Assembly: GCF_000003605.2 (NCBI RefSeq)
Contig: NW_003114957.1
Coordinates: 150,771-169,145 of the forward strand
Direction: 5' to 3'
Length of the DNA stretch: 18,375 nucleotides
Origin: Saccoglossus kowalevskii
Taxonomy: Eukaryota; Hemichordata; Enteropneusta; Harrimaniidae
Shown: positions 7,801 through 15,229 of the stretch, in pieces
Position numbering within the stretch: position 1 is the stretch's first letter
Layout: every line of letters begins with the position of its first letter
Notes under the pieces: generated by a model
The model's database searches: none
What the model was told of the DNA's origin: nothing
The model's input: only the letters and a program-made list of their open reading frames with translations
Translations under genes and position numbers: made by a program

Positions 7801-10791
7801 CGGCTAGTGACTAATAACCAATCTGCTCAGTAGTTTATAATCAAGCCTACTACCATTGCAGATATATATGCTATATATATATTAACCTTTTCACCACTAG
7901 ACTTTCTCGCCCAAATTTTTCTTATATTTTCCTATATTATTCAATATTTCTGGAAATGAACCCTAATTTTGGAGCCAACAGACAAAATTTGAGTAAATTT
8001 TCAATTTTTACTACAAAAAATTTGCTATTTTTGTCCTAATCTTCTGAAGAAAAGTAGCAGACTATAGATGGGACTATTTTGTGAATTTGTGATGAAAAAA
8101 AGGAAATGGTGGTGAAAAGGTTAAAAATCAGTTAAATTCAGAATGGTCTTAGTCGTCGTTTATATGAAACAGATATTTTAACAACAAATCATTTTTTATT
8201 CAAAACATTCAAACAGCAAAATTATAATAAATTCAAAGAGGAAATATTTTCTAAGGAATCCAACTTTTGAGTGGTTCAGGAGGTATCTATGTATGCATTT
8301 GAAGATAAATCAGTGTCACATGTTTCGGATGATTTTTGATGTGATGGAATCTTAAAATTAGAGATGCAGAAACCCCATCAAAGGATGAAAGCAGAAACAT
8401 AGGTTGAAGAGGCACTACGATTGGACATCTATTTCATGAAATCACTGAGTGAAATACTCAACCAATCACAAAATTGCTCATTTAGAACGTTTGTACTGAA
8501 TTTGAGCTCAGATCTTTGCTGTGATTTTGTAATCAGTTCACATAAAAACTTTCTGTCAATGGCTATATGCAATGCATACATGTACAACAAATCAAACAGT
8601 AACAACTCAGTAAGAGTATCAGTGTTTGTAGCTAATAATAAATCTCACCACTAGGTGGCGCTATAACAATAATCATTCGTACATTATAGCACATGACTGA
8701 TTTTGGAGATCTGGTATGCAAATTGGTATCTGTCATTTAGTTTTCTGTGATAATGTATAATCAAAGTTAGGTCACCATCATTTTATTATCCTATTTTTTT
8801 TGTTTATTTGAACTAATATTTATCTTTGAAACATATTAAATATTTTTGCAGAGACGTTTCAATAAGATTTAATTCCTGTAGTAAGATAATTAAAAAAAAC
8901 ATAATAAATTTACATATTCTCAAGAGGAAGTGGTTGAAAGATACACTATGTTAGTTGAACATATACCAATATTGTAGTTTATATTAAGATTTATTTGGTT
9001 ACTGATTTGTAACATTAAACCGATAGTTACCACTGAGGGCAGTAGACAACTGATTCCCTGCATGTCAGTGTAAAACTTTGAAATTTCACCCTCTATTAAA
9101 TTGAACCACATAATTGACAGTTTCAAACATCACAGGTTTCACTAAGTTCTGGATTAAGGCCAAAATGTGACAGACACAATTAGTTTGCAAGTCTTAAAAA
9201 TACACAGGAGCTAGCTGAACAAGGAAAGTGGACATGAGCCGCTTCTAACTGAAACTCTTGTGACATCTTCCTAATATTTGCGATCACAAAGAATGCATAG
9301 CCTGTTGCAAAGTTGAAGTACGGTCTGATGTTGGTGTTCGTTTCACCAAGTTATTTTTATTCAGAGATGAAATGTATTTTACTTGTACAATACACCATAC
9401 ATCTTTTTTTTTACTTGCTCAGTCAGTCTTTCTTTATTGTGTTTTGAGAAAGTGTTTTTTTCTGACAACAAATTATTAGTATGCATGTCACCAAACAATT
9501 TTGTAATCACTGATTTTCACATTTTCTAAAATGTCTAAAAATTTGACCAGTCAAGATCTCAATTCAAAACCCAACTGTTTTTCAAAACTAATTATTTAAA
9601 TGTGGGTAAAATTTTTACGATATATACCATAGACCCCAGGGTCTATGTACCGGTATATACTCTTGTCCATTATTGTAATTTAAATAACAATTGTGGTCTA
9701 AGTTTGTTTTATTTGCATATCAATTGTTTTCAGCACATTATCGTCATTACGTTGAAGCAACTGGTTCAGATGAAATGAAAATTTTGGTAGTACAAAATAT
9801 TTTTTCTGAAAATTCCAAATTGTGCATATTAATTTTCTAATAAACTGATATCAGCATGTCACAATAGAATTAAAGTGTTGAAATGAAGAACATGAATAAT
9901 ACAAATTGTTTCTCAATTTGATTGAAACGCCAAAGTAAATTTTTGTCAAAAATTAAAAAAAAAATTTTTGGCAAAACTGTTGCACTAAAAGTTTTGCAAG
10001 AAAATTAAAAAAAATTAAAAAAAAAAATTTTTGCAAAACTGTTGCACTAAAAGTTTTGCAAGAAAATGGTAGTGTTCAAATAGTTAACCTGGTTTGTAGA
10101 TGTATGTTGTTAGGAATGCTGTATCTGTGACTATCATTAGTGATGGCGATTTATTTTGTATTAAATAAAACATTCCCTATGTATGTTGTTGAATTACCTA
10201 AAGAACACGCATTCATTTTATTGTCAATGACACGATACTACTGTACTAGTAATAGTTCACCCACAATGACAGTAAACGACAGAGTTTTTTCTGCTTGTGG
10301 CTTCAGTCTTCAACATTGGAAGAAAATTTAAAACAAGATAAATCATCCAAAATCCTAGTTTCAGATACTGCCCCTTTCTGTACTGATTTTGAGTGATGTG
10401 GACATATTTGCGTGAAATTAACCAAATCCTGAATGTGCTACTTACGTTGCTCGCTTTGAAAGTGGAATGAAAACTAAAAACAAAACAGAAACAGATTTTC
10501 CAATTTCAACCTGACATGGGAACAATAGCGAAAACGAACAATGTTGGTACAGAAAGTACTTTTGATTACATTAAAAAGTGAATTCTCTAGTAAAAATCTA
10601 GAAAAGTAGGAATGAATTCTCACGAAAAAACCTAAAAGTGTGAATTCACACTTTTTGTTCGTTTTTGTCAGTGTTAGGTACATTTTAAACGTTATGTTGA
10701 GAAATCTCTTTAACACATTTTTTTTTTCATATTTTTTTTTCAACAGGCTCGATTTATGATGAGAAAACTACCAAGCATAGGTGGGACCTGA
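1785..10791 (+). CDS. Rgs7: R7-family RGS protein, RGS6/RGS7-like (3' part of gene, spliced)
   Basis: Family role: R7 RGS proteins speed GTP hydrolysis by Gi/o alpha subunits and bind Gbeta5 through a GGL domain, mainly in neurons at the inner plasma membrane. Seen here: exons 1785-1846, 2785-2898, 3218-3349, 3596-3670 and 4063-4264 join in one frame (phases 2,2,2,2,0) into 195 codons. Residues ~1-60 are the GGL domain, with the Gbeta5-binding signature [10 protein letters not shown]. Residues ~75-195 are the RGS domain, opening RVKRWGF. Galpha-contact residues are kept: E-N in SDENLRFW, N in AINVDSK, and D-S...R in [21 protein letters not shown] and a terminal KKK favour RGS6/7 over RGS9/11. 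The tail comes from exon B (10747-10791) or exon A (5388-5453). The DEP and DHEX exons lie outside to the left. The family is certain; the RGS6 versus RGS7 label is not, since invertebrates usually have one ancestral copy. Confidence 0.93.
1847..2784 (+). other. intron, GGL exon 1 to GGL exon 2
   Basis: A 938-bp GT/AG intron. It holds a short ATTA microsatellite at 2003-2023 and chance frames at 2174-2573 with no recognisable protein. Nothing else is supported. Confidence 0.85.
2003..2023. repeat. (ATTA)n microsatellite
   Basis: About five tandem copies of ATTA inside the first intron. It is too short to suggest function. Confidence 0.85.
2785..2898 (+). CDS. Rgs7: RGS gene exon: second half of GGL domain
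   Basis: This 114-nt exon lies between TTCTTACAG and GTAAGC. It continues the GGL domain with [13 protein letters not shown] and then [16 protein letters not shown]. The N-P-W-[IL]-S-D-D block is the most conserved part of R7 GGL domains and contacts Gbeta5. Spacing from the preceding exon matches vertebrate RGS7 with no gap. Exit phase is 2: AT joins G of the next exon to make Met. The downstream linker is a few residues longer than in RGS7 and nearer in length to RGS9. Confidence 0.95.
2899..3217 (+). other. intron, GGL exon 2 to RGS-domain exon
   Basis: A 319-bp GT/AG intron with nothing recognisable apart from its splice signals. Confidence 0.9.
3218..3349 (+). CDS. Rgs7: RGS gene exon: linker and start of RGS domain
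   Basis: This 132-nt exon lies between TGATTTCCAG and GTGAGT. It encodes the linker SLRDVPIW and then [20 protein letters not shown] through KEFSDENLR. The RVKRWGF, DP-GRE-F and EFS-ENL blocks are the start of an RGS domain. The E-N pair of DENLR is at the position that contacts the Galpha switch regions in RGS4. Exit phase is 2: AG joins G of the next exon for Arg. An apparent ATG-initiated frame here begins inside the intron and is not a real start. Confidence 0.96.
3495..3507 (-). promoter_or_regulatory. DR1 nuclear-receptor-type element in intron
   Basis: TGACCTTTGACCT reads AGGTCAAAGGTCA on the minus strand, an exact direct repeat of two AGGTCA half-sites with 1-nt spacing. This is the consensus for HNF4, RXR and COUP-TF type receptors. 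It lies in the 246-bp intron 3350-3595. TGACC(T)TTGACC strings are also common in invertebrate repeats, so function is unproven. Confidence 0.35.
3596..3670 (+). CDS. Rgs7: RGS gene exon: RGS domain, middle
   Basis: This 75-nt exon is preceded by a T-rich tract and TTTCTAG and followed by GTGAGA. It completes the Arg codon, then reads [19 protein letters not shown] and VQEIY, ending with two bases of an Asp codon. FW-ACE/VEL and V-EIY-EFL are typical of R7 RGS domains; VPDKVQEI is closest to RGS7. Exit phase is 2. Confidence 0.95.
3671..4062 (+). other. intron inside the RGS domain
   Basis: A 392-bp GT/AG intron. The palindromic CCTCTAGAGG at 3752-3761, followed by GCACTCTG, is the only distinctive string, and it resembles a weak CTCF core. 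Confidence 0.88.
4063..4264 (+). CDS. Rgs7: RGS gene exon: RGS domain, C-terminal half
   Basis: This 202-nt exon follows TTATTTTCAG and ends before GTATGT. It encodes [17 protein letters not shown], then [18 protein letters not shown], then [20 protein letters not shown] and NPKKK. The Asn of AINVDS matches RGS4 N128, and D-S-Y-x-R matches D163/S164/R167, so the domain should be active. Exit phase is 0, which fixes how the downstream terminal exons are read. The frame stays open into the intron only as far as a stop at 4274-4276. Confidence 0.96.
4265..5387 (+). other. intron between RGS-domain exon and terminal exon A
   Basis: A 1,123-bp T-rich interval holding several poly-T runs, a short GATGAT run near 4374-4383 and the microexon candidate at 4816-4830. 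No other coding signal is seen. Confidence 0.7.
4816..4830 (+). CDS. candidate 15-nt microexon of the RGS gene
   Basis: A strong acceptor (T8 tract then GTAG, ending at 4815) is followed by 15 nt reading ILLRK in phase 0 and then GTACTA, a usable but weak donor. It would keep frame between NPKKK and either terminal exon. If the donor is not used, the frame runs to a stop at 5002-5004, giving a tail with low-complexity, intron-like composition. Nothing beyond the splice signals supports it, so it could be chance. Confidence 0.25.
5388..5453 (+). CDS. Rgs7: candidate terminal exon A of the RGS gene
   Basis: The acceptor TATTCTTCAG ends at 5387. Entered in phase 0 from the 4063-4264 exon, the frame reads [12 protein letters not shown], then NKMETFGQS and TAA, adding 21 residues. 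The tail is basic and contains K-L-P-S-L, which also appears as K-L-P-S-I in exon B. An AATAAA lies 74 nt past the stop, fitting a short 3' UTR. A donor-like GT at 5459 would allow internal use in another frame, but the phase does not fit. The peptide has no family I recognise beyond faint likeness to the basic RGS6 tail. Confidence 0.6.
   Translation, partial: TKSLIPKLPSLANKMETFGQS
5454..5897. other. 3' flank of exon A / intron
   Basis: Contains the AATAAA at 5527-5532, then AT-rich sequence without exon signals up to the repeat starting at 5898. Confidence 0.6.
5527..5532 (+). terminator. polyadenylation signal for exon A
   Basis: AATAAA lies 74 nt after the exon A stop codon, just past a T-rich run. 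Position and hexamer fit a metazoan polyA signal giving a short transcript. T/G-rich sequence follows only loosely, at about 5600-5615, so cleavage efficiency cannot be judged. Confidence 0.45.
5898..6612. mobile_element. interspersed element with short inverted ends and internal tandem repeats
   Basis: The left end TAGCTTCGCTG (5898-5908) matches the reverse complement of the right end CAGCGGAGCTA (6602-6612) at 10 of 11 bases. Just inside the left end is a GTCGAC...GTCGAGCGGAGCTT block with CCGTCGACGTCCGTG following. The right flank continues with TCAGCCGAGAGGCTGCTTG, itself a small hairpin and possibly part of the element (to ~6640). The interior is a tandem array. No transposase is encoded. 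The structure suggests a non-autonomous DNA element; the family is not identified. Confidence 0.6.
5966..6601. repeat. tandem repeat, ~157-bp unit, about four copies
   Basis: The unit starts with GTGATATTTTCGACTTCTTG and contains ACCTCTCTCAGATTTGTTCA and AATGATATCTTCAATTCTCT. The CGACTTCTT landmark recurs at 5980, 6135 and 6292 and, with changes, at 6450 and 6499. That gives spacings of 155, 157 and 158 bp, then a truncated 49-bp copy. The last copy has an internal deletion. Copies differ by roughly 10-20 percent by eye. Confidence 0.85.
6666..6839 (-). pseudogene. 57-codon minus-strand frame, possible mobile-element or gene fragment
   Basis: From an ATG at 6839-6837 the minus strand reads [20 protein letters not shown], then [20 protein letters not shown], then [17 protein letters not shown] and a TGA. 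Amino-acid composition is balanced and protein-like, unlike other frames in the intron, and it is less AT-rich than its surroundings. It lies just outside the right end of the repeat ending near 6640. The opposite strand is also open (6583-6906), as expected when one frame constrains the other. I do not recognise the family. It could be a decayed transposon or host-gene fragment, or chance. Confidence 0.35.
7113..7126. promoter_or_regulatory. everted AGGTCA palindrome (ER2-like)
   Basis: TGACCTCGAGGTCA is a perfect 14-bp palindrome of two AGGTCA half-sites, everted with 2-nt spacing. Nuclear receptors bind such half-site pairs. It is followed at once by a CAATGG...CCATTG hairpin (7127-7148). 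Function is inference only. Confidence 0.3.
7432..7505. repeat. direct repeat carrying two CCAAT boxes
   Basis: GTTGGCCAATCGGTGCGTTT at 7432 and GTTGACCAATCAGTGTGCGT at 7484 are near-copies 52 bp apart. Each carries a CCAATC[AG]G core that fits the NF-Y consensus. They could be a small duplicated promoter or enhancer or part of an old repeat; no transcript start is visible nearby. Confidence 0.4.
7882..8124. mobile_element. non-autonomous piggyBac-like MITE with TTAA target sites
   Basis: TTAA at 7882-7885 and again at 8121-8124 flank a 235-bp body. The body begins CCTTTTCACCACTAG and ends GGTGGTGAAAAGG, so the outer 13 bp are perfect inverted repeats. TTAA duplication and ends starting CC[CT]T are hallmarks of piggyBac-type transposons. 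No transposase is present, so mobility would depend on an element elsewhere. The intact ends suggest a fairly recent insertion. Confidence 0.75.
8648..8665 (+). promoter_or_regulatory. CTCF-like binding site
   Basis: CCACTAGGTGGCGCTATA closely fits the CTCF core (CCAC-AG-GGCGC). AGGTGGCGC is also the core bound by insect CTCF, so the motif is valid across bilaterians. It lies in the RGS intron before exon B. Confidence 0.5.
9621..9659. repeat. 39-bp inverted repeat (hairpin)
   Basis: The arms TATATACCATAGACCC (9621-9636) and GGGTCTAT (9639-9646) plus GGTATATA (9652-9659) pair completely. There is a 2-nt loop and one 5-nt bulge (GTACC). The stem is 16 bp, strong for this AT-rich region. Confidence 0.8.
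9951..10066. repeat. tandem duplication of a 54-bp hairpin-containing unit
   Basis: Copies at 9951-10004 and 10013-10066 are almost identical, offset by 62 bp. Each contains GCAAAACT, GTTGCACTAA and AAGTTTTGC, so each copy can fold with GCAAAACT pairing with AGTTTTGC. The duplication looks recent. Confidence 0.85.
10634..10655. repeat. 22-bp perfect palindrome upstream of exon B
   Basis: AAAAGTGTGAA is followed directly by its exact reverse complement, giving a gapless 22-bp palindrome with EcoRI-like GAATTC at its centre. It lies 91 bp before the exon B acceptor. Looser GAATTC-centred copies occur at about 10580 and 10615. Confidence 0.85.
10747..10791 (+). CDS. Rgs7: terminal exon B of the RGS gene
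   Basis: A long T-rich tract and CAACAG precede 10747. Entered in phase 0 from the exon ending at 4264, the frame reads [14 protein letters not shown] then TGA at 10789-10791. The join [19 protein letters not shown] gives a short basic tail. It resembles the FMRR-like segment just after the RGS domain in RGS9 and shares K-L-P-S-[LI] with exon A. The intron skipped is 6,482 bp. The peptide is short, so support rests on the acceptor, the phase and the motif. Confidence 0.7.
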   Translation, partial: ARFMMRKLPSIGGT

Positions 10792-12706
10792 TGGATGGTT
10801 TATCCTGTATATAGTAAACATTGAACGAAAGTGAAAAAAAAAAAACGCTTTTAGAGCTGCCTAGTCAAGCTTTTTTTTAAAAAAAAAAACGAACAATTGA
10901 TTAATTTTACAACTTATAAGACATCCTCCATGTAAATAGATGTATTATTGAACTTTGACCTTGACATTTAAATTATTAATTAGGCTGACATCCATACTGT
11001 ACCTGATGGATGGACAGACGGACAAAAGACAGACTCTCGCTGCTGTCGGATGGATTGATAGTGGAACAGACGGGTACTGGTGATGTTAGCTTCTCAATGT
11101 TGGCAGCTCTAGATGATATTGAAACCTTGGTGCTTTATGCCTGTAAATACTTCTAGTTTAATCCATTCTAGTAAAATGGGAACCAGATATCTTAAATGTA
11201 TTGTCACACTGTTTGAAGCAATCTCTTTTACAATAGAAGATAGCTGTGGAGTTTTAATGAAATACTTGCATGTACAAAAAAAACAAAAAATATTATTATT
11301 ATTTTATTCTTTTACTTCTTCAGAAATGAACACTTGAGTCGGGACTCTGGGCTGATTCAGGAATGTATTTTGCATATTAAATAGATCCATCCCCCCTCAG
11401 TGAACTGTGATTTGCATATCTGATATTGTTGTTTGGGGGGCCACAGCCAGACAGATTTTCCCATACTGCATTACCGGGCAAACACTGTTAATTAATTTTC
11501 ACAATCTCTCTCAATATTCAATATTCAAAATTGAAATATAAATCTGATGTTTATAATTTTGTTGGTACAATCCCAACATTTTACAAATCTTCGTGTGACA
11601 CAAGCTATTGAAGTGCATTGTGGTAGTATCAGTGACTATAAGTAGCCTTGGGTTCTATGGCTTTGGTTTCGAGCGTTTTTTGACGATTTTGTCTTTGCAC
11701 TATCTCCCCTCCGCCATGGGTCAAATGTGTTTTAATTATTCTAAAACTCGTACCCAGAAAGTTTGACTGGCAATTGAATTTAGTTTTACTCATTGTTTGC
11801 AACATGATCGCAGTGTCATCGATAAAATTCAAAAAAATAACCATATTTTCAACAACAACAAAAACATTTAAAAGCATTCAAGAGACACAGTTCTAACAGA
11901 TTTATCCTCGTAGTATCCTAAATTTCAAACTGTGCATATTTGTAAGAACAGCAACTTTGTATTTAGTAGGTATATCTAAGGTCTAAATTTATAAAAGATT
12001 TCAAAAATCAAAGTGATTTTAATATTTTTGCTGATCAATCCATGGTAACATGTCAAAGAAAGGGACGCTCCCAAACAAAGCCATAGGCTCAAGTGCTAAT
12101 ATGTTTCTACAAGAAAGGTATTGATGAAATATATGACCAGCTTTTAGGGGAAGGGGTCCACATGGAGAATCTGTTGTACATAACATAGCTGTATATTTCT
12201 TGCTAGCTGATAGCATGGTTTGTTTTTTTGGCCGTATCCTTTGCATGACATCCAGATTTAGCTGTTCATCTTCATACACGCAATATAATTCAAATAGTTG
12301 CAACATTACACATCCATACATACATACATATGTACAAAACTTTCAAGTCTTTTAGATCCACTTTTCTAATCTCTCATTGTAGATGGTACCTTATTTTACA
12401 ATTTATTCTGAAGGACCAACCATTTTTTCGGACCATTCATTCATCATTGCATGTTCGGCACGAGTGGATTATGTATTTATCCTCATTTAGTCTGATTTGT
12501 AACATTGACATTGTTCATCATGCTATAACTTAAATATGGCACTATAGAAAACATTGCATTCTGTCCAACGTACGTCTGTCTGCATGTCAACTTCCCCAAT
12601 CCTACCCGCCATCAAATTGTCCTAATTAACTGGAGTTTCTCGTATTTCTGTTAAAACTAGCCTCAAGCAACAAACAAGGGTAACTCAACAAGTGGCACAT
12701 GTGTAC

Positions 12707-12730
12707 GTGTGTGTGTGTGTGTGTGTGTGT
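12707..12730. repeat. (GT)12 microsatellite
   Basis: Twelve uninterrupted GT units, flanked by GTGTAC on the left and ACATGCATGCAT on the right. Likely polymorphic. Confidence 0.95.
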
Positions 12731-13154
12731 ACATGCATGCATTACCAGAAAAAGATCAATTTTCAACAGGTGAATAAATAATGTACTGTTTTTCCTATGT
12801 GACAATATAGCATTTAACGAATGAACTTTACAGAGCCAGGTTTAAATTTAAACATTAAACATAATTGTAACCATTGTATCTTGATACCTATGGTAAATGA
12901 GGCTGGTCCGAGAGTCCAAATGAGACTTGTCACATCCCAGCCCACTGTCAGGTGTTTATTGTATTTACATTTAAGTATAGAGATATATAGTTTCACTGAC
13001 ACCAAGTTTGGAGTTGGGATTTTACAAGTTCTTATCACGCTCTCAAGTTTACCACAATCTTTCACACTCTGCATGTGTATTTTTTTTTTATTGGAGCTAG
13101 CTTTAAAACTCTCAGGAAACTGAATTAACCAAGTTACTGGAGACCAGTAATGGA

Positions 13155-13160
13155 AATAAA
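13155..13160 (+). terminator. candidate polyadenylation signal for exon B transcript
   Basis: AATAAA is followed 11 nt later by GT-rich sequence starting GTCTGTG, the usual layout of a metazoan polyA site. It would imply a 3' UTR of about 2.4 kb. AATAAA at 12773-12778 is an alternative. Confidence 0.25.
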
Positions 13161-13262
13161 GTAAAAAAATGTCTGTGTACTTGCGCTTTTTTCTGCTTGT
13201 AGGCTTTTTTTTTTTAACTTATGAATTTTAATAGTTACACTTCAGTGGATACATTGCTTTAA

Positions 13263-13276
13263 GTTGCTATGGCAAC
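13263..13276. promoter_or_regulatory. RFX X-box
   Basis: GTTGCTATGGCAAC is a near-perfect palindromic X-box, the site bound by RFX factors that drive ciliary genes in animals. About 95 bp downstream is TCTCGCGAG (13370-13378), a motif of CpG-type promoters. No adjacent exon is visible, so this may be an enhancer, an unrecognised first exon's promoter, or chance. Confidence 0.5.
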
Positions 13277-15211
13277 ACCCTAGTGTGTGTTTTTTTATTA
13301 CAGATCGTATGTTGTAGAAAAATTTCTTGGTGCAAAAATAGAAAGTTAGTTTCCAATGTTACAGTTCCATCTCGCGAGGGGTGATTGTTTGATATTTCAT
13401 TCAGATCGGTTTCATTCCTTGTAACATTTCAAAACAAGGGATTAGATTGAAATACAACAAAGGACTTAATAGCGTGTTCATCACACGATGTAAGGCATAA
13501 GTTACCAATACTGCCTTTGCTTTATTATCTATTATTTCATGTAGCATCTCAGTGGCAGCACTCTCTAATTTAAATTTGCACACTTGTGCAAGATGTGCGT
13601 ACTTTAAAATCTGTATTAGACGCCGCAGCTTTTATTACAAAAGGAATGTAGCATCTACATATATGAGTAATGTTAAATTTTTGGTTCTCAATTGTTCAAA
13701 AAAATGTGACTTCTAATGCAGATTTTATGGTAATACCCAAGGTGCACATGCAAGAAATGGTCATGCTATGATGTCCTGTGTTGTAACTTCTTAGAGCAAC
13801 TGTTTGTCTGTGGAGCTCTCATGATGTGCCTGTTTCCATCCTATTAAAAAAAAATTTTAGTCTAATAGTACTCCTCAGCTGTATAAAATGAGCCCAACTT
13901 GAGAATGAATGGCGAGCCATACATTCATTCCAAGCCCCTTAACTCGCTTATTGATTTCAAATCAGGCATCTTTAATCAGGTCCTTCAACTCAATAATTTA
14001 TTAATTCATTCATGCTAAAAAAAATAGACATGCTGGACATGTCTAGAACCCATGTGTACAGTTACGGGGAGCTGGTAGATTGAGGGGAAAAAAAAGTCAT
14101 GTGCCAAGATTTACCCTCCCTGCTATAATACCCACGCCCCCTCAAAATAACCTAACCAAACATTTTTCTACAACATACTATAGATAATTAGATTTTTCTG
14201 AAGTATGAGAAAATATCTGCTTTTGAGACAAATTTAATTTCTCTACATTTTTTGAGTGGAGAAAAAATAAATGGCTGAAGCTAACCGTGACGCACACGCT
14301 GGATAAGTTTGCCATGCCCATGAACCACATCATTGTGCGGGTAAAAATGAAAATGTAATATTACTGGTAAACTGTCACTTAACTTTCATTCAATAATAAA
14401 AATAAAAACAATGTGGCAGATATTACTTTAGTGTGCGACTGTACATAAGTTTATTTAGGAAAAAAAAGTCTCTGTATCTAGTTTTTGTTTTAATTTATTA
14501 CTGTACATATTGCCTACTGAGTGTATAGGCGAATACAATAACTAAAAGTATTAGCATTTCATTCATTTTATCTCCAAAAATTTCACATTTAATCTTTTAA
14601 AAAAAAAAAGTCATACCTCCATTTAAATCTGGATTTGAAGAAAGTGATATTTTGTTTCCCACTTTGTTCAATGGATAATGTGATAAATAGATTGAGCCTC
14701 GCTGTGATTAGTTTTCTTTGACACGCCTTCAAGCATGACATGCAATATACCTAGTAATAGATCTCACTTCAATTACCTTCTATTTACGAGGAATGTGAGA
14801 TGAAATGGACAAGAATGTACATTAAAAATGTACATTGGAATTCTGGTGATTTTTTTTTTCCTGTTCTTAGTTGTCCAGTGCATATTTATTCACAATGTAT
14901 GCTCATCACTTTTACAAACTTGTAAAATTAAAAATTGTGTTATTATTATTCATACTTGTGTTGTGTATTTGTTCCCATATGTTTGTGCTTGGTGATTGGA
15001 TGAAATGTGTGCTGTGAAAAAGGATACTTGCGTTTGTTTGATATAAAGGCCAAAAAAATGATTAGTTTTTCAATTAAGGAAGGTACTCTGTGATTGGCTG
15101 GATGGTGCGTGTTCATTAGCCAATGAGTGGGGCGTTTACAAAGAATGATTGTGTATGGGATCCTATTATAAATGGCAGATCATGGTTAAAACAATAGGTT
15201 AAAATAATTGA

Positions 15212-15229
15212 CCATTGGTGGCGCTGTAC
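15212..15229 (+). promoter_or_regulatory. CTCF-like binding site
   Basis: CCATTGGTGGCGCTGTAC shares the TGGCGCT core and CCA spacing with the site at 8648-8665, but is a weaker match. It lies between the two convergent genes. Confidence 0.35.

Larger units (their letters stand above)
6613..7881. other. intron with candidate fragment, CCAAT-type repeats and palindrome
   Basis: Beyond the minus-strand frame at 6666-6839, this stretch holds an everted AGGTCA palindrome (7113-7126) and a direct repeat of GTTGRCCAATCRGTG blocks (7432-7450 and 7484-7505). No exon of the RGS gene is recognised. Confidence 0.55.
8125..10746. other. long intron stretch upstream of terminal exon B
   Basis: No exon is recognised other than the acceptor at its end. 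It contains a CTCF-like site (8648-8665), a hairpin (9621-9659), a 54-bp duplicated unit (9951-10066) and a 22-bp palindrome (10634-10655). Frames at 8421-8654, 8920-9126, 10140-10331 and 10474-10743 look random in composition. Confidence 0.6.

Noticed and set aside
12019-12321. 100-codon minus-strand frame that looks mildly protein-like
   Set aside because: No recognisable motif, no clear splice signals or promoter, and no related frame nearby. Length alone is not convincing in 18 kb.
12814-13123. Overlapping open frames on both strands
   Set aside because: They are mirror shadows of each other, with no motif and no splice context.
14280-14345. GC-richer block that might be an exon
   Set aside because: All six frames are short or stop quickly and none resembles a known protein.
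15060-15130. Inverted CCAAT boxes (GATTGGCTG and AGCCAATGAG) as a promoter
   Set aside because: They are suggestive, but no exon, start site or CpG-rich context follows on either strand.
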